From positions 3,300,501-3,364,500 of the forward strand of contig BSBM01000076.1 in NCBI GenBank assembly GCA_027924585.1: a stretch of 64,000 nt of DNA. Reading direction: 5' to 3'. Positions within the stretch are counted from its first letter, which is position 1. Every line of letters begins with the position of its first letter. Made by a program: the position numbers and the translations under genes. Shown here piece by piece: positions 24,100 through 35,770 of the stretch. The DNA comes from Larix kaempferi. Lineage: Eukaryota > Streptophyta > Pinopsida > Pinales > Pinaceae. Below the pieces are notes generated by a model. The model was not told where the DNA came from and ran no database searches. It worked only from the letters and a program-made list of their open reading frames with translations.

Positions 24100-26400
24100 T
24101 CTTGTACAAAAACTTTAATTAATATCGCTAGATCATACTTTGACCTCTGCAAAATAATTTGAATGAAAAGGAAGAATCCAAAGACCCTTACTTAGATATA
24201 GTGGTTAGGACACACTTTATTCGTGATAGTGTTTTACAGAAAATCGTATACCAGGAGGTGGTGATTGATCATGAAACTAGAAGATCGGTTTCTCAAATAA
24301 TGTATTTGAAGAAACGCTGTGAACGATACAATGATTAAATGGTATCCTATTGGCTAATTTATTTGAGGAAGTATTGATTGATCCTTCAAATGGATGGTAC
24401 ATTCAATAAGTATTGTATTTGGGGTAATTGTGTTTGACCCTTCTTCTAGGTTAAAATTTTTCTGTGTTCCATACATTAGCTAGGGTTGATCAATCCTTTC
24501 TAAAGGAAATACATTTGTGGAAACTATATTTGATAATTTGTATGATGGTATTTTCCCTACATTGTACGATTACCAAATACAAAAAAAGAAAGGGACGTAA
24601 GTTCATTCCTTAAGATGATATGTTTCCCAATTTATATGATAATGTTTTTCTTGGCTAATGTATTTAAAGGAATGGTAGATCAACCCTTTTCCTAAATAAT
24701 TATTTACTGGGTATCATAGTTATAGACTGGTTGGACAAGAAGGGGTGACTAATCCTTCTTATAGATGATACATTTTTTTGAACCATAGTTGATAAAGTGG
24801 TTGTCAATCCTTTATCGAATTGATGCATTTGTGCAATACTGTAAATGAGAAAGAGCCACTTGATCATTCCTCAAAACGATTTGATTCCTTTCTATTTAAT
24901 CTGAGGAATGGTCGGTCGATCATTCCTCTTTCTGTTAGGTTTTTTGTCTACCATATCTTAGTATGATCGATCAATTCCTCCTCTAGTGGAAAATTTTACT
25001 AAGTACTGTATATGAGAAAGTGTCAACCGGTCCTTCGTCTAAAGGATATGTTTCCTGAGTAGCATACATGAGTAAGGGTCATCTATATTCTTTTATATTT
25101 AACAGTGATAGAAGACCGATTTGAGGAAAGGTCAACAGATCATTTGATTAACTTAGATCGATCATTTGTGGATACTTTTTTGTAGATGGGCTGTCTAATC
25201 CTTCATATATCTGATGTGTTACTAGATATATTATTTCACAAAGGGTCATACATTCATTCCTCTAGTTGACTCTATTAGTGGTAAGCAAATTTGAAAAAGT
25301 GTCGGTTGATCCTTCTTGCAGATGATAACTATGCACGGTCTCCACATCCAAGGAAGAGTCAGCCAAGCCTTCTTTTAGATGATGCTTGACCCAATATCCA
25401 CATTTAAGCAAGGGTATACATATCCTTCCTAAAGATAATACATTTCCTGGATAGCGTATTTCTAGAGAGTTTGTCTGGTGCTTCTTCTATCTGGTACAAT
25501 TCTTATCTAGCATATTTCAGGAAGCGTCGACCAATATTTCGTTTAGATTATAGGTATCCTAGCTACTACATTTGAGAAAGATCATATGATCCTTATTCAA
25601 TATGATTCCTGAACTGAGGCAAGCATTTGAAGAATGGTTTTCGATTATTTTTCAATATTATGCTTGTCCCAATATCCAATTTTGAAGAAGGTTTGGTTGA
25701 TCCTTCTTATACATAATGCTTGACCCTTAGTGACCACAATAGAAAAAAGGATATTTCAATCCTTCCTATGGGTGATTCTTGAACAAAAGTAGACATTTGA
25801 GAAAGTGCCAATCTATCCTTCCTCAAGATGACACATTTCCTGAATATCGTATCTCAGAAAGGGTCAGCCAATCCTTCTTGTAGAAGATGCTTGATCCAAA
25901 TTCCACATTTGAGGAAGGGTCAATAAATCCTTCCTGTAAATTATGCTTGAAAATATTTACATATTTAATGAAGGGTCGATCAATTGTTCTTCCATATGAT
26001 GCTTGACCAGTGGTCTACATTGAGAAATGGTAGACAGATCTTAATGATGCTTGATCCAATGTCAAAATTTAAAGAAGAGTCGACCAATTGACCCTTTAGA
26101 TGATGATTGACCTGACATCCAAATTTGAGGAAGGGTTGATCGATCCTTCCTCTAGATGATGTTTGATCCAGAGTACACATTTGAGGAAGGGTCAACAGAT
26201 CCTTCCTCTAGATTATGCTTTACAATATTTATAGATATAAGGAAGGGTCAGTTGATCCTACTTCCATGTGATGCTTGATTGATGGTCTACATTGAGGAAT
26301 GGTCTACGTATTTTTCTTCAATATGATGCTTGATACGATGTCAAAATTGAAAGAAGGGTTGACCAATCAACCCTTTATATGATTCTTGACTCGACATCCC
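24100..26400. repeat. Diverged satellite, period about 60 bp
   Basis: A loose unit of the form 'ttgaggaagggtcaacagatccttcctctagatgatgcttgaccca' recurs throughout. 'gaagggtc' or close variants appear near 25914, 25973, 26128, 26186, 26244 and 26350, spaced mostly 58-65 bp, and weaker copies extend left to about 24100. Units near 25900-26400 are the most alike; those near 24100-24900 are hardest to align. No coding capacity. The right edge abuts a broken Gypsy gag at about 26405. Confidence 0.75.
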
Positions 26401-26404
26401 TCTC

Positions 26405-26969
26405 TTGACGCAATGTGGTCCATCTCGTGTACTGGTTATCATAGTTTCCCACAAGTCAATATTTTTCCTTAACGGCAACTATAAAATATTCCCAAGTAGG
26501 ACTGGCCTAAAAAATTTCATACTCCTCTGTTAAGGTTTTCTCATAATAAGTTTTCGACCAATTTTTGACATGTGGGACAACCTTAAGAAGCACAAAGGTG
26601 GTTTTTTCCTTGTTGGAAAAATTGTGGACAGAGAAATACCCTTCTAGCAAACTCAACAATTTATGTAGGGAATCAACATCGATCTAGACTTCAAATAAAG
26701 GGATATCAAATTTAACTTGTACCTTGAAGGGTGTGGCTCCTCCGAAGTGACTGCTTCATGATCCCTTCATTGAGATTTGCATTCGTCGAAGGATTTGGGT
26801 GAAATTTTTCATCGTCTCTTTCCTCGAGCAACAAATTGATAAGATCTCTTGCTTCATCTTCTCTCTTGTTCTCAACCATGGGAGTCGGCTTGAGCCGTCG
26901 AGGGAGGTCTTTCTCAAGCTCAACTAGTTCAATAACCAATTGTCTATATCTCGACCTTGTCGAGGACAT
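26405..26969 (-). pseudogene. gag: Ty3/Gypsy gag, truncated and with stops
   Basis: Begins at the ATG at 26969 and stays open to 26712. In the same frame it continues to about 26405 past at least four stop codons. The N-terminal part is charged and probably helical (EARDLINLLLEERDDEK). Then come VQVKFDIPLFEV, LLEGYFSVHNFSNKEKTTF, VVPHVKNWSKTYYEK, PTWEYF and NYDNQYTRWTTLRQE, the order found in plant Gypsy gag (Retrotrans_gag region). The zinc knuckle and all of pol are absent: the sequence switches to the satellite at about 26405. A priming site lies 23 bases upstream, so this is the 5' end of an element. Confidence 0.75.
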
Positions 26970-26991
26970 GCACAGAGAAATAATAAACGAG

Positions 26992-27009
26992 CAGGATGCT
27001 CTGATATCA
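26992..27009 (-). other. Primer binding site of the truncated Gypsy element
   Basis: The minus strand reads TGATATCAGAGCATCC, one change from the initiator Met tRNA complement TGGTATCAGAGC, just upstream of the gag ATG. Confidence 0.65.
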
Positions 27010-27010
27010 C

Positions 27011-28427
27011 TGATCCATATTTATGTGATAAACGAAATGAAAGAGCATATATAGAACCAAATACATAGATATATTGCAGGAAACATGGTGATACAGTAAA
27101 CTCAAATCCTATTAAGTGAATGAAACATAACATACTATAAAATAAAAGCAGCTAGAATGGTAGTAGATTTATCTCTGATAAGAGATGTGGTGGATACACT
27201 CATTCATCACAAGCTCATTACAAAAGGAGGTCAAAGGGCCTTTTTATCATAAGAATGGGGGGAACCCTAAACATATAAAAACCTAACCGTAGGAGATGAA
27301 CCATAAAAAATTGTGTGCCTTGAAGTGGTTAGTTGAGGTGTCAACTTATCAGGGCATAAATTTTGCATACGATCTTTGTTTAGGGCACCAGGTAGCCCAT
27401 TGGAAAGGTCTAGTCGATAATTACACATTCCTCCCATTTGGATGTACCTTCGATTATGTCTATACTATGGCGTCGCCAAAAAACATCGTTTAAGGCCTCA
27501 AAATGACCCCAGAGGTTTTGGACACGAAGTGAATTATGGAATAACAAGGGAATGCTAAAGTTCTATTTGTGGGTGCCCTACCAAAGCTATGTGAGGGAAT
27601 ATGGACCATAATACCCCAAGCCAACAAGGAAAAAGAAAGTGAGTAACAAAATATCATAGATAACACTCCTCCAATATGTGGTTAGGCATGTTATAGAATA
27701 TCTCATACGCATGAACGAAAAACATGGATCAACTAATTGAGCATCGAGTACAAATTTGGTCATTATAGTTTGTTCCTAAGGGCCATAAACATGCCCAATA
27801 TTGTTTCATGCAAATATAATTCATTGAAAGATGGGGACATGGTCTAGAAACACATCATTTTTATTAAATATTTTGACGACAACTTCGAATTCCTCCTATT
27901 CACAATGAAAGCAATGATTCTATTGCATGTATTGATTAACACACAAATCCTTGTGTTTAAGGATATCATTGGAAGACTTGTGTGGCATTGAGTGGATGAG
28001 ATAATTGATTTCCTAGACTATGGGTTACATGGTGACATTTGGAGATGAATGGATTACATTGTATTGATTTGTTTTTACTTAGTTGATTGAATTTTTGTAG
28101 ACATGTCATGTCCCTAGTGGCCTCAGTGGTATTTCGTGACCAAGTGGGATATTTTTCTTTTCTTCTTACTTCTGATACCAAGACATTACTGTCTAACACT
28201 GAGATATTTCATTACGCAGTATCCTACACCACATGATCTCAATACACTAAGTGTGGCTCTACGTGCATAATACTCTAGTCTATATGCAATACTACACAAA
28301 CTAATTTAACCTTGTGCACTTCTACGCTTATCAATTCCTTTATTGTGCAACTATAATGCACATGCTAAACCAAACCACCACATGACCCACTACATGATTG
28401 CTTTTAACCATTGTGTGACTACTGCTA
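27011..28427 (-). other. Probable remnant of a Gypsy 5' LTR plus unresolved sequence
   Basis: Sequence beginning TGATCC at 27011 should be the 5' LTR that belongs to the priming site at 26992-27009. I cannot place its outer end because no second LTR of this element is in the window. Another tRNA-complement-like word (minus strand TTGGTATCAGAAG) occurs at about 28168-28180 but without a clear LTR edge. No protein-coding gene recognised. Confidence 0.35.
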
Positions 28428-28432
28428 CACAG

Positions 28433-29676
28433 TGTCACGTACCCACCCTTGGACCCAATTCGAGGGAGGGGACATGATACCAATCCATGGGGATTTTACA
28501 TAAAACTTAGCCCATTCATTTGATTCATTCAATTAAAAACCAATGTGTGCAGATGTAAATTCAACAAACATGCATAGCGGAAATAAAGAAATCATCCACA
28601 CACATAGCATATGCATTCAGCATATCAAAACAGTCATCAATTTTAAAACATTGCAGAGGTAAATCACATAGACGGAGAAACACTTATCTTTATGGTAAAA
28701 TGGACCCAAGCAACTAGATATGTCACTGCAACACTCCACCCAACCATAGGCTAGTTGTGTTCATCAATTCTCTCAACACAACTTCCACCCCCGAGCTGGG
28801 CATGATTCTTACAAGGAAAAGGGGACATTCTTACTCATACACAGCCAAATAATCATTCCTCCAAGCCAAGCCAGCCCACAACTGGGTTTATCAAGCTAAG
28901 TCTGAACCTTGGATGCTTGCACTCAAGCTCAAGCCAAAACAATGGGTTGGGAGAGGCAAATTCGACCACAAGGAGGAAAACGATTTCTCCTGCAGATTCA
29001 TAAACATTCAGTAGCCAAAATCTCAATGGAACCCCCAATTCCATTGCCTTTCTTCCCCACTGGTATGTAACACAAAAATGCCCTCCCCAACTAGGAGAAT
29101 GAAGGCAGACACAGCAAAACCATGGAGGAAAATGCCCAGGTGGCTTCAAACTCGTGAGGGAGGAAGGCTGGTTGATGGATAATGGCTTGGGAAGAAATTC
29201 ATGGCTCTTTTCTTACCCAAGAAGCCAAACATGATTTCCCATGCAGGGTGTCTTTCCCATACTCGAATTTGGACAACCATACCTCCCATTCCCCAAGGCA
29301 TTAACTACCTCAACCAACTCTTGGGAGAAATCAATGATTGGGTACAAAAGTCAACATGGGTAGTTGAGGGTTTGATGGGTTCTCTCATTGACACTTGTAT
29401 TGACTTGATTGGCTCAAGGGTTTGAATGTTTTTCCTCCCAATTCTTTGTAGAATCATGCCCCCATCTCTTGTTGCATTGCATAGCTAGTTGTGGGTATTT
29501 TATTAAATGCATATTTACAAGATATTTGAAATTCCAATGTGACTGGATAGCACGTAAACCATATGCATCAATAAATCGATGGCAAGGCCTTGGCCTTGAG
29601 CTCCTCACCATGATTTTATAACAATATTACATCATTTACATTTTAATACAAATAGGGTCAAGATGGGAATGTGACA
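28433..29676 (-). repeat. 3' LTR of the LARD-like element
   Basis: 1244 bp, begins TGTCACGTACCC and ends ATGTGACA, giving an 8-base terminal inverted repeat TGTCACRT/ATGTGACA with one mismatch. It includes one copy (about 28865-28895) of the palindromic CCAG...CTGG word that is amplified in the interior. Confidence 0.9.
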
Positions 29677-29690
29677 TTCCCCTCCCCTTG
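29677..29690 (-). other. Polypurine tract of the LARD-like element
   Basis: The minus strand reads CAAGGGGAGGGGAA immediately before the TGTCAC start of the 3' LTR. Confidence 0.8.
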
Positions 29691-29712
29691 GAATAACACC
29701 GTCCTCAGTGTT
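29677..29712 (-). pseudogene. pol: Remnant of Gypsy polyprotein C-terminus
   Basis: Read on the minus strand, the last 12 codons before the 3' LTR give CWNTEDGVIPRG. The autonomous Gypsy element in this window ends its polyprotein with FENIEDSVILRER at the same position relative to its own polypurine tract. The match covers both the residues and the placement, so the short stretch is inherited from a coding ancestor. Confidence 0.65.
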
Positions 29713-29905
29713 CCAACACTTTGGAATATATACCCACTTTACACATGTCCAAAATTCACAAAATGTGGCAGGTCTGTCATGCGTTTCATCTCTTTACTTT
29801 GAACTTTCAGGATCAAGTCCTTTGGATTCCACAAGCTACTGTTGCTGGCTTTGATCTTCCAATTCTGCAGGTGGGAATTGCTCCACAGCAATCCCTTCCC
29901 TTTAT

Positions 29906-30148
29906 TTACCTTCCAGCTGATCCACAAGTCGGGAATTTCATGGACGCCATCTTTCTTGCTGTCCTGGCAACTATTTGAGGAAAATTTTCAACCAAAACAA
30001 ATAGATTTTGGTCTGCTGCCATGATCACGGTGCACAAATGGCTCTCACTTTTCTCACTAGAAACACTTGGCTGGTGACAATTGCAACCAATGGCTTTCAA
30101 TGTCTCACCTGGGAGACTCATCATGCCAATTCCTGTTAGGACAAGCAT
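29906..30148 (-). other. Small open frame inside the LARD-like element
   Basis: 80 codons open, with MMSLPGETLKAIG, HLCTVIMAADQNLF and NFPQIVARTARKMASM in order; this looks more protein-like than the rest of the interior. I do not recognise it. It could be a captured host exon or the remains of an element gene. No splice sites were established. Confidence 0.3.
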
Positions 30149-30989
30149 AACACAATATTAAAATTCGTCAATTATTTTCCAAATTGACCTGGAACGTGCA
30201 TGCTTTACTCATGATACTTCCACACATTTCATGCTTTCCCACGTACACATGAATTCATTCATGTTCATCCTTTCACAGGAAAATAACTATTTCAGCATTC
30301 ACAATTCATTTCAAGCAATAAACACAATCAACTTCCAGTCACAACATGCATTCAACAATCCTTTGTTTTTGAAATGCATCAATCAAAAAGGAAAGAGAAG
30401 AGTAAGAGTTTCCCCCTCTTAGTCTTGTTCCAATCCGAAGCCACACCACAACTCTGGTTTTCATACTTCTTAGCCTCTTTCACTTCAATGTGAATGCTTG
30501 ACTTTCCCTTTCTTGGCTATGACACTTAGTGTCTAAAGTCTGTCTGAGGATTTTCAACTAGGAAACCTTTCCCCATTGGTTCCTACAGAACCTTTGGCTG
30601 CTAGGACCCACACATGTCCACTAGCACCATCTTTCATTACTTCTCATACTGAGCTCTTTAGGATGATCACATGTCCACATGCATCCCTATGATGCCTCAT
30701 AGTCCTTGCTTCCAGCAATACCTACACTCAAACATTGAATCAATTCACATGTTTAGTTTATTTTCATAGGGTTTGTCTCTAACAAGAGTTTAGGAAATCA
30801 TAACCAAATCATATACACACATATATTCATAAGCAATAAGCTGCAAGATACCAAATACTTATCTGTATTGGATGTCTTCACTTTATTCCACAGGATCCTC
30901 CCTTTCTTTACAGGCATTGGATTTCCCGTGGATACAATAATGAATGTTGGGCCAGCATGCAGGCTACTCCACAACCATTTGAGTAGCAA

Positions 30990-31830
30990 TGCCAGGCCAG
31001 TACGCCGACTGGGTTTTATTAGTTTATTAATGAATGTTTGGCTAGCATGCCGGCTGCTCCACAACATCAAGTGGTTAATGTCCAACCAGTTACTTTCTGG
31101 ATTTACCAACAATTTAGTGCACAACCAGTTACTCTCTGGTTTTACCAAGAACTTTATAGCTCCAACCAGTTACTCTCTGGTTTTACCAAGAACTTTACAG
31201 TTCTTTTAGGGTCTTTGCTTCCTGCAATGACCAAGGTTTCCAACAAAGAAACAACAGTGTATCATCTTAGCTATTAGAAAACTTATACCTGAAATCGCCA
31301 TCATTCCAAACAAGAAATAAATGAAAATGAACACTTATCTGTATTGTGCATTTCCTCGCTACTCCACAGGTTTCCTTCTCTGCTTTACAAGCCTTAGATC
31401 ACCTGTGGAGTGGATGCTTGGCCAGCACACATGCTGCTCCACAACATCATCCGAATAGGCAATGCCAAGACAGTACACCGACTGGGTTTATCAGGCATCC
31501 CAAAAATCAATATGCTAAGCCAGTACGCAGACTGGGTTTATCAAGCATTTCCAAAATCAGTATGCTAAGCCAGTACACTTACTAGGTTTATCAAGCATAC
31601 AATGACCATTTCCAAGCCAGTTCTCCGACTGGGTTTGTCAGGAAATAACACCCTTCACCAATACCTCCACAACATGCAAATAACCAATGCCAAGCCAGTA
31701 CACCCACTGGGTTTATCAGGCATCCAATTTAACAACATGCCAAGCCAGTATGTCGACTGGGTTTATTAGGCATCCAATTTAACAACATGCCAAGCCAGTA
31801 CACCGACTGGGTTTATCAGGCATCATACAA
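30990..31830. repeat. Palindromic minisatellites in the LARD interior
   Basis: Two related units. One is 'aaccagttactctctggtttta', about three copies at 31082-31200. The other is 'gccagtacaccgactgggtt', about eight copies near 30993, 31462, 31512, 31567, 31615, 31690, 31741 and 31792, mostly spaced about 50 bp. Each unit has inverted arms CCAG(T)...(A)CTGG around a 6-7-nt loop. A copy also sits in each LTR (about 28870 and 36210). Confidence 0.8.
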
Positions 31831-34800
31831 TTCTTCATCCACACAAGGATGGAACTCCTTCTCCTGTACAAACCAGTGGTTCCCTCTAGGAACTCTATAG
31901 GTGACTTTCTTGACTGCAGGCTAGAATGGCCCCACAATACCCACTCACACTACACAAGGATCATACCCCTTTTCTGCAACACAACTCCGTGGGCCTATCC
32001 ATCCCTTCTAGTGTCCTTTAGTGTGAGCGTAGAAAGGATACCACTTCCCATACAGTCCTTTTGAGCACCCTTTCTTCACTTTGCCTCTTAACGTGCAACA
32101 CCAAATTGCATTTGTGTAAGCTGATAGCACAAGAAGGATAAATAGGTTCATCAGTATTCCTGCTCTAAAATTGTAACAATATTTCATAACATTCATTATC
32201 AAGTATTGAAACACCAGGAATGCATCCATTCCTTAGGGTGTAGTCAATATTGACAACCCTAACATAACCCGGCATCTGAAAGGTATGCATCCCTTTCCGA
32301 TGTGAGCCATGTAGGACCTAATCATACTCAAGTAGTCTGGAATAATAATGAAATAATAAAAATATGCTTTGCATATTAACTCTAGTAACCAGACATGCAT
32401 ATTCTTTAGTTGGGGTTACAGAATACTCATCCATTTTACAGATGTATCTTTTCTTTATTGGCGAAGAATGAGGGCTCCCTTCTCTGAGTCAACAGTCCTT
32501 CGGTTTGCCACCCCAATCCTTTCACGTTCCTTAACCCACACATTCCTTCTTGGCATAATTTTACCGTCTCACTCACATGCTTTACCAACATGCAGTTCGG
32601 CTGAGACATTATCAACATTTACAATGGCGTTTCACCCGAAACCCATTTCCAAAGCATGGGGTCCTTCCCATGGAGTTTGGCTTCTGTAGGCTATCACACA
32701 TGGTCTTCCTGCAATGTGTCATCCTAGCACACTTATCAAATAGCCAAATAGTCAGCAACATTTAGCAATAAGCTTCAAATATGATTGTTCCATAACCAAT
32801 CAATAGCATTTAAAAATTAATTCAACATGAATTTACAATTCTGTCTCCTACAGAAATTGATTTGTTTAACCATGAGGCCACCCTCATATCATTTGGCTCT
32901 TGTAAGTGGTATAACTTTGTCCATTATGGTTTCACCCTTGCTACCATACATGAACATCCACCTACAATATGTCCTCCTGACACAATTCTATATAAGCCAA
33001 ACAATGATTAGCAATTATAAGCAAATTCTCAAATCTGAAATCTACAAATCTGTTTTCCTACAGAAATTAGATTTGCAACCACGAGATTATTCTCATAAAC
33101 TTAGATCAGACAATTTCAGATTTGTTTCATGCATAAGTTACAACCATGAGAACCTTCTCATAATCTTTGGCTTCTGCACGTGGTAGATCCCGGTCTTTAC
33201 TATGAACTTATCCTCATTACCATAGGCAAGGCTTTTCTACCTGAAAACTGAAACTTCAATCAGCCAAACACGTTGTGAGTATCTATGCATATAATCATTT
33301 CATTGCCACAACAGTCACTGAAGTGATCTCAGAATTATAACACTCAATAATTCAAATTCCTTCAGTTGTTAACATTTGAAATGCAATGAAATATATACAT
33401 TTCTATATATACATCATTATCACCATAAAATTGCAAGACATGGCCACACTATCCAAATTGTACATACTCATTACTCCACATTCCATGCAACTCTGTCCTT
33501 CCAACAGAGTGCTCAGATAGCCCATCACACGTCTACCTTCTTCATGCAGTCTTTCTTCTGCATTCATAGCAGCTCATGAAATGGTCTCAGGGTTAAAAAT
33601 AGTCCACCATTTCATCTATTATCTAACTGCATTGAAACATATATATATCACAACCATGCATTCACACAATGCATCTCAACATGTGCACCTACACATATGC
33701 ATGCACATTCACAACATTTACATAATATTTTGATGTGCATTCACTTAATGCATAACCCCTCAATACAACCTTGCATTAATCCATGAATACTAGGCATTCC
33801 AGCATATTATGGCCTAACCATGGCTGTCTCATATGGCATGTTAAAATTTTCATATGAATGTATTGAGGTTTCTAAGAAACTATAGGGTGCAAGGCTCCTT
33901 GCCTTTACTTATCCGTACCTCACCATACTTGGTGGGTTGACATTCACATTCAGGCACTCAATACTACATGCAAACCAAATCAACATAGTTGAAGAGACTT
34001 TACCAAATCCTCTTTCAACATTCATGCAATTTAAGTACAAATAACCATCACCTGCATGACTGTCATTAACATAGCTTGATGTTACCTGATCAGTTGGCAT
34101 CTTACCAAGGCTTCATGGTCCTTTTTCCAACCTCATGATCATAGATTTGTTGCACCATCCTTTCCTCATAAGGTTGTTGGTCATATGCAACAACATCATG
34201 CACATACTTAGCCATGCTTCGGTTGTCCTTGGTCCTACAACCAATGCGAACACAACTAGTTATTAGTAACCACAATAATTATCTTGAGTGACTCATTGCA
34301 TATGTAAAAACCTCACTACTTTACCAATATGCAACATCATATATATATATATATGCACAAACATTTTTACATGTGCTATGCAATGTCTGTTAGTATTCCA
34401 ACTAGTGCATATTCACTTCATGCTTCTATGGTCTGATTCCTACAACATTAGTTGTCATCAACCATAAGCAATACCATTAATGGGATATTGCATGTGTAAC
34501 CTCACTACCTTTACCCATATGTAACATCATGTTCATGCATAAGCAATTCACATGCACCATGCGATGATTATTTGACCATGCCCACTAATTCATATGCATT
34601 TACTCTATTATTTTCTTGCATTTCCAGCATCCATACGCCATAATGTTCAGTATATAATATTCAGGAAATATAAATACAATAGCAAGAGAGGAGTGAAGGA
34701 ATTCCCCCTTTCCAATTCCTCATTATGACATGGAGTTCCTCCTCCACATCATAGCTGATCCTTTTCTTGGCTTTCCTACCAAGCATACAAGCAATCATTA

Positions 34801-35099
34801 GCTATGATATTCTCATGAATTAACAATTCAACATATACATACGTGTAATCATTCATTCTTGATATTTTCCAAATATGCAATTCTTACGCTATAAATAGAA
34901 ATAGTTTAAGGTGAGAAAATTCCCTCTTATCAACATTGCCTTGCTACTCCCATTGCTCTTCCGCAATGCATATTACAGCTAGTTACTCTTAATAAGGCCT
35001 CCACAGCCTTCTATGCAATTCCTGCTTCTCATCCCAAGCATAGAGAATTCCCTTCACACTTTCAACAACTATCTCTGGGGAACAACGGGGGTCAAGGGG

Positions 35100-35455
35100 G
35101 CTTCGCCATTCTCTTCCGACTAGTTGCGGACCAACTCGTCGAGTTTCGCCGGTCGACGGACTCATCTATCTTTTCCGTTGTTTCGGATCAACTCGCTGAG
35201 TTCTTCCGCCATTTCAGACCAACTTGCCGAATTCTGTTGCAGTTTCGAACCAACTTGTCGAGTTCTTTCGTCGTTGCGGACCAACTTGTTGAGTTCTTCC
35301 GCCATAAAATACTTAGAAATTTTTTTCAGACCAACTCGTTGATTCCTTCCGCCGTTTCGGACCAAATTGCTGAGTTCTTCCGCCGTTGCAGAAAAACTCG
35401 TTGAGTTCTTCCGCCATTGCGGACCAACTCGCCGAGTTCTGCCACTGAAAGACAC
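35100..35455. repeat. CpG-rich palindromic minisatellite near the priming site
   Basis: About nine units of roughly 30 bp with the form 'gcggaccaactcgtcgagttcttccgcc'. Most carry a near-perfect palindrome AACTCGNCGAGTT. CpG is far denser here than in the surrounding AT-rich DNA. On the minus strand the array stays open for 97 codons with repeated AEELSxLVRNxGR-like motifs, because unit lengths are mostly multiples of three. Confidence 0.75.
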
Positions 35456-35749
35456 TTAGAAAAATTTTAAAATTTTTGTCTTCCTTTCCCCTGGCATTTC
35501 TGCAACTCTGTCGGCGAAACTTAGCCAAATTTTCCGACCGTGTCGGCTCCACTCAGCGAGTCTCTCCGAAACGTATCGACTCAACTCCACGAGACTAGCC
35601 GAAACACGTCAACTCAACCAAACAAAAACACTTAGAAAATTTTTCAAAATTTGAAAATTTTGAAACTTTTCTTAATTATCAGTGTTGAACCGGAAGCATA
35701 CTTACCTCTACAACTGTGATAGGTATCCCATGAAGGCCCAATGCTGCAA

Positions 35750-35767
35750 CCAGCAGCTCTGATACCA
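35750..35767 (-). other. Primer binding site of the LARD-like element
   Basis: The minus strand reads TGGTATCAGAGCTGCTGG, three bases inside the 5' LTR; TGGTATCAGAGC is a perfect initiator Met tRNA complement. Confidence 0.9.
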
Positions 35768-35770
35768 TTT

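Larger units (their letters stand above)
29713..35099. other. Interior of the LARD-like element, largely non-coding
   Basis: No recognisable retroviral domain on either strand. It contains the small frame at 29906-30148, an internal duplication ('cttatctgtatt...ccacagg' near 30858 and 31340) and the palindromic minisatellites at 31082-31830. From 32000 to 35000 it is AT-rich with stops in all frames and a short (AT)n run near 34340. Confidence 0.55.

Noticed and set aside
28168-28180. Possible priming site for another LTR element
   Set aside because: The nearest TG that could start an LTR is about nine bases away and no second LTR or gag motif supports it.
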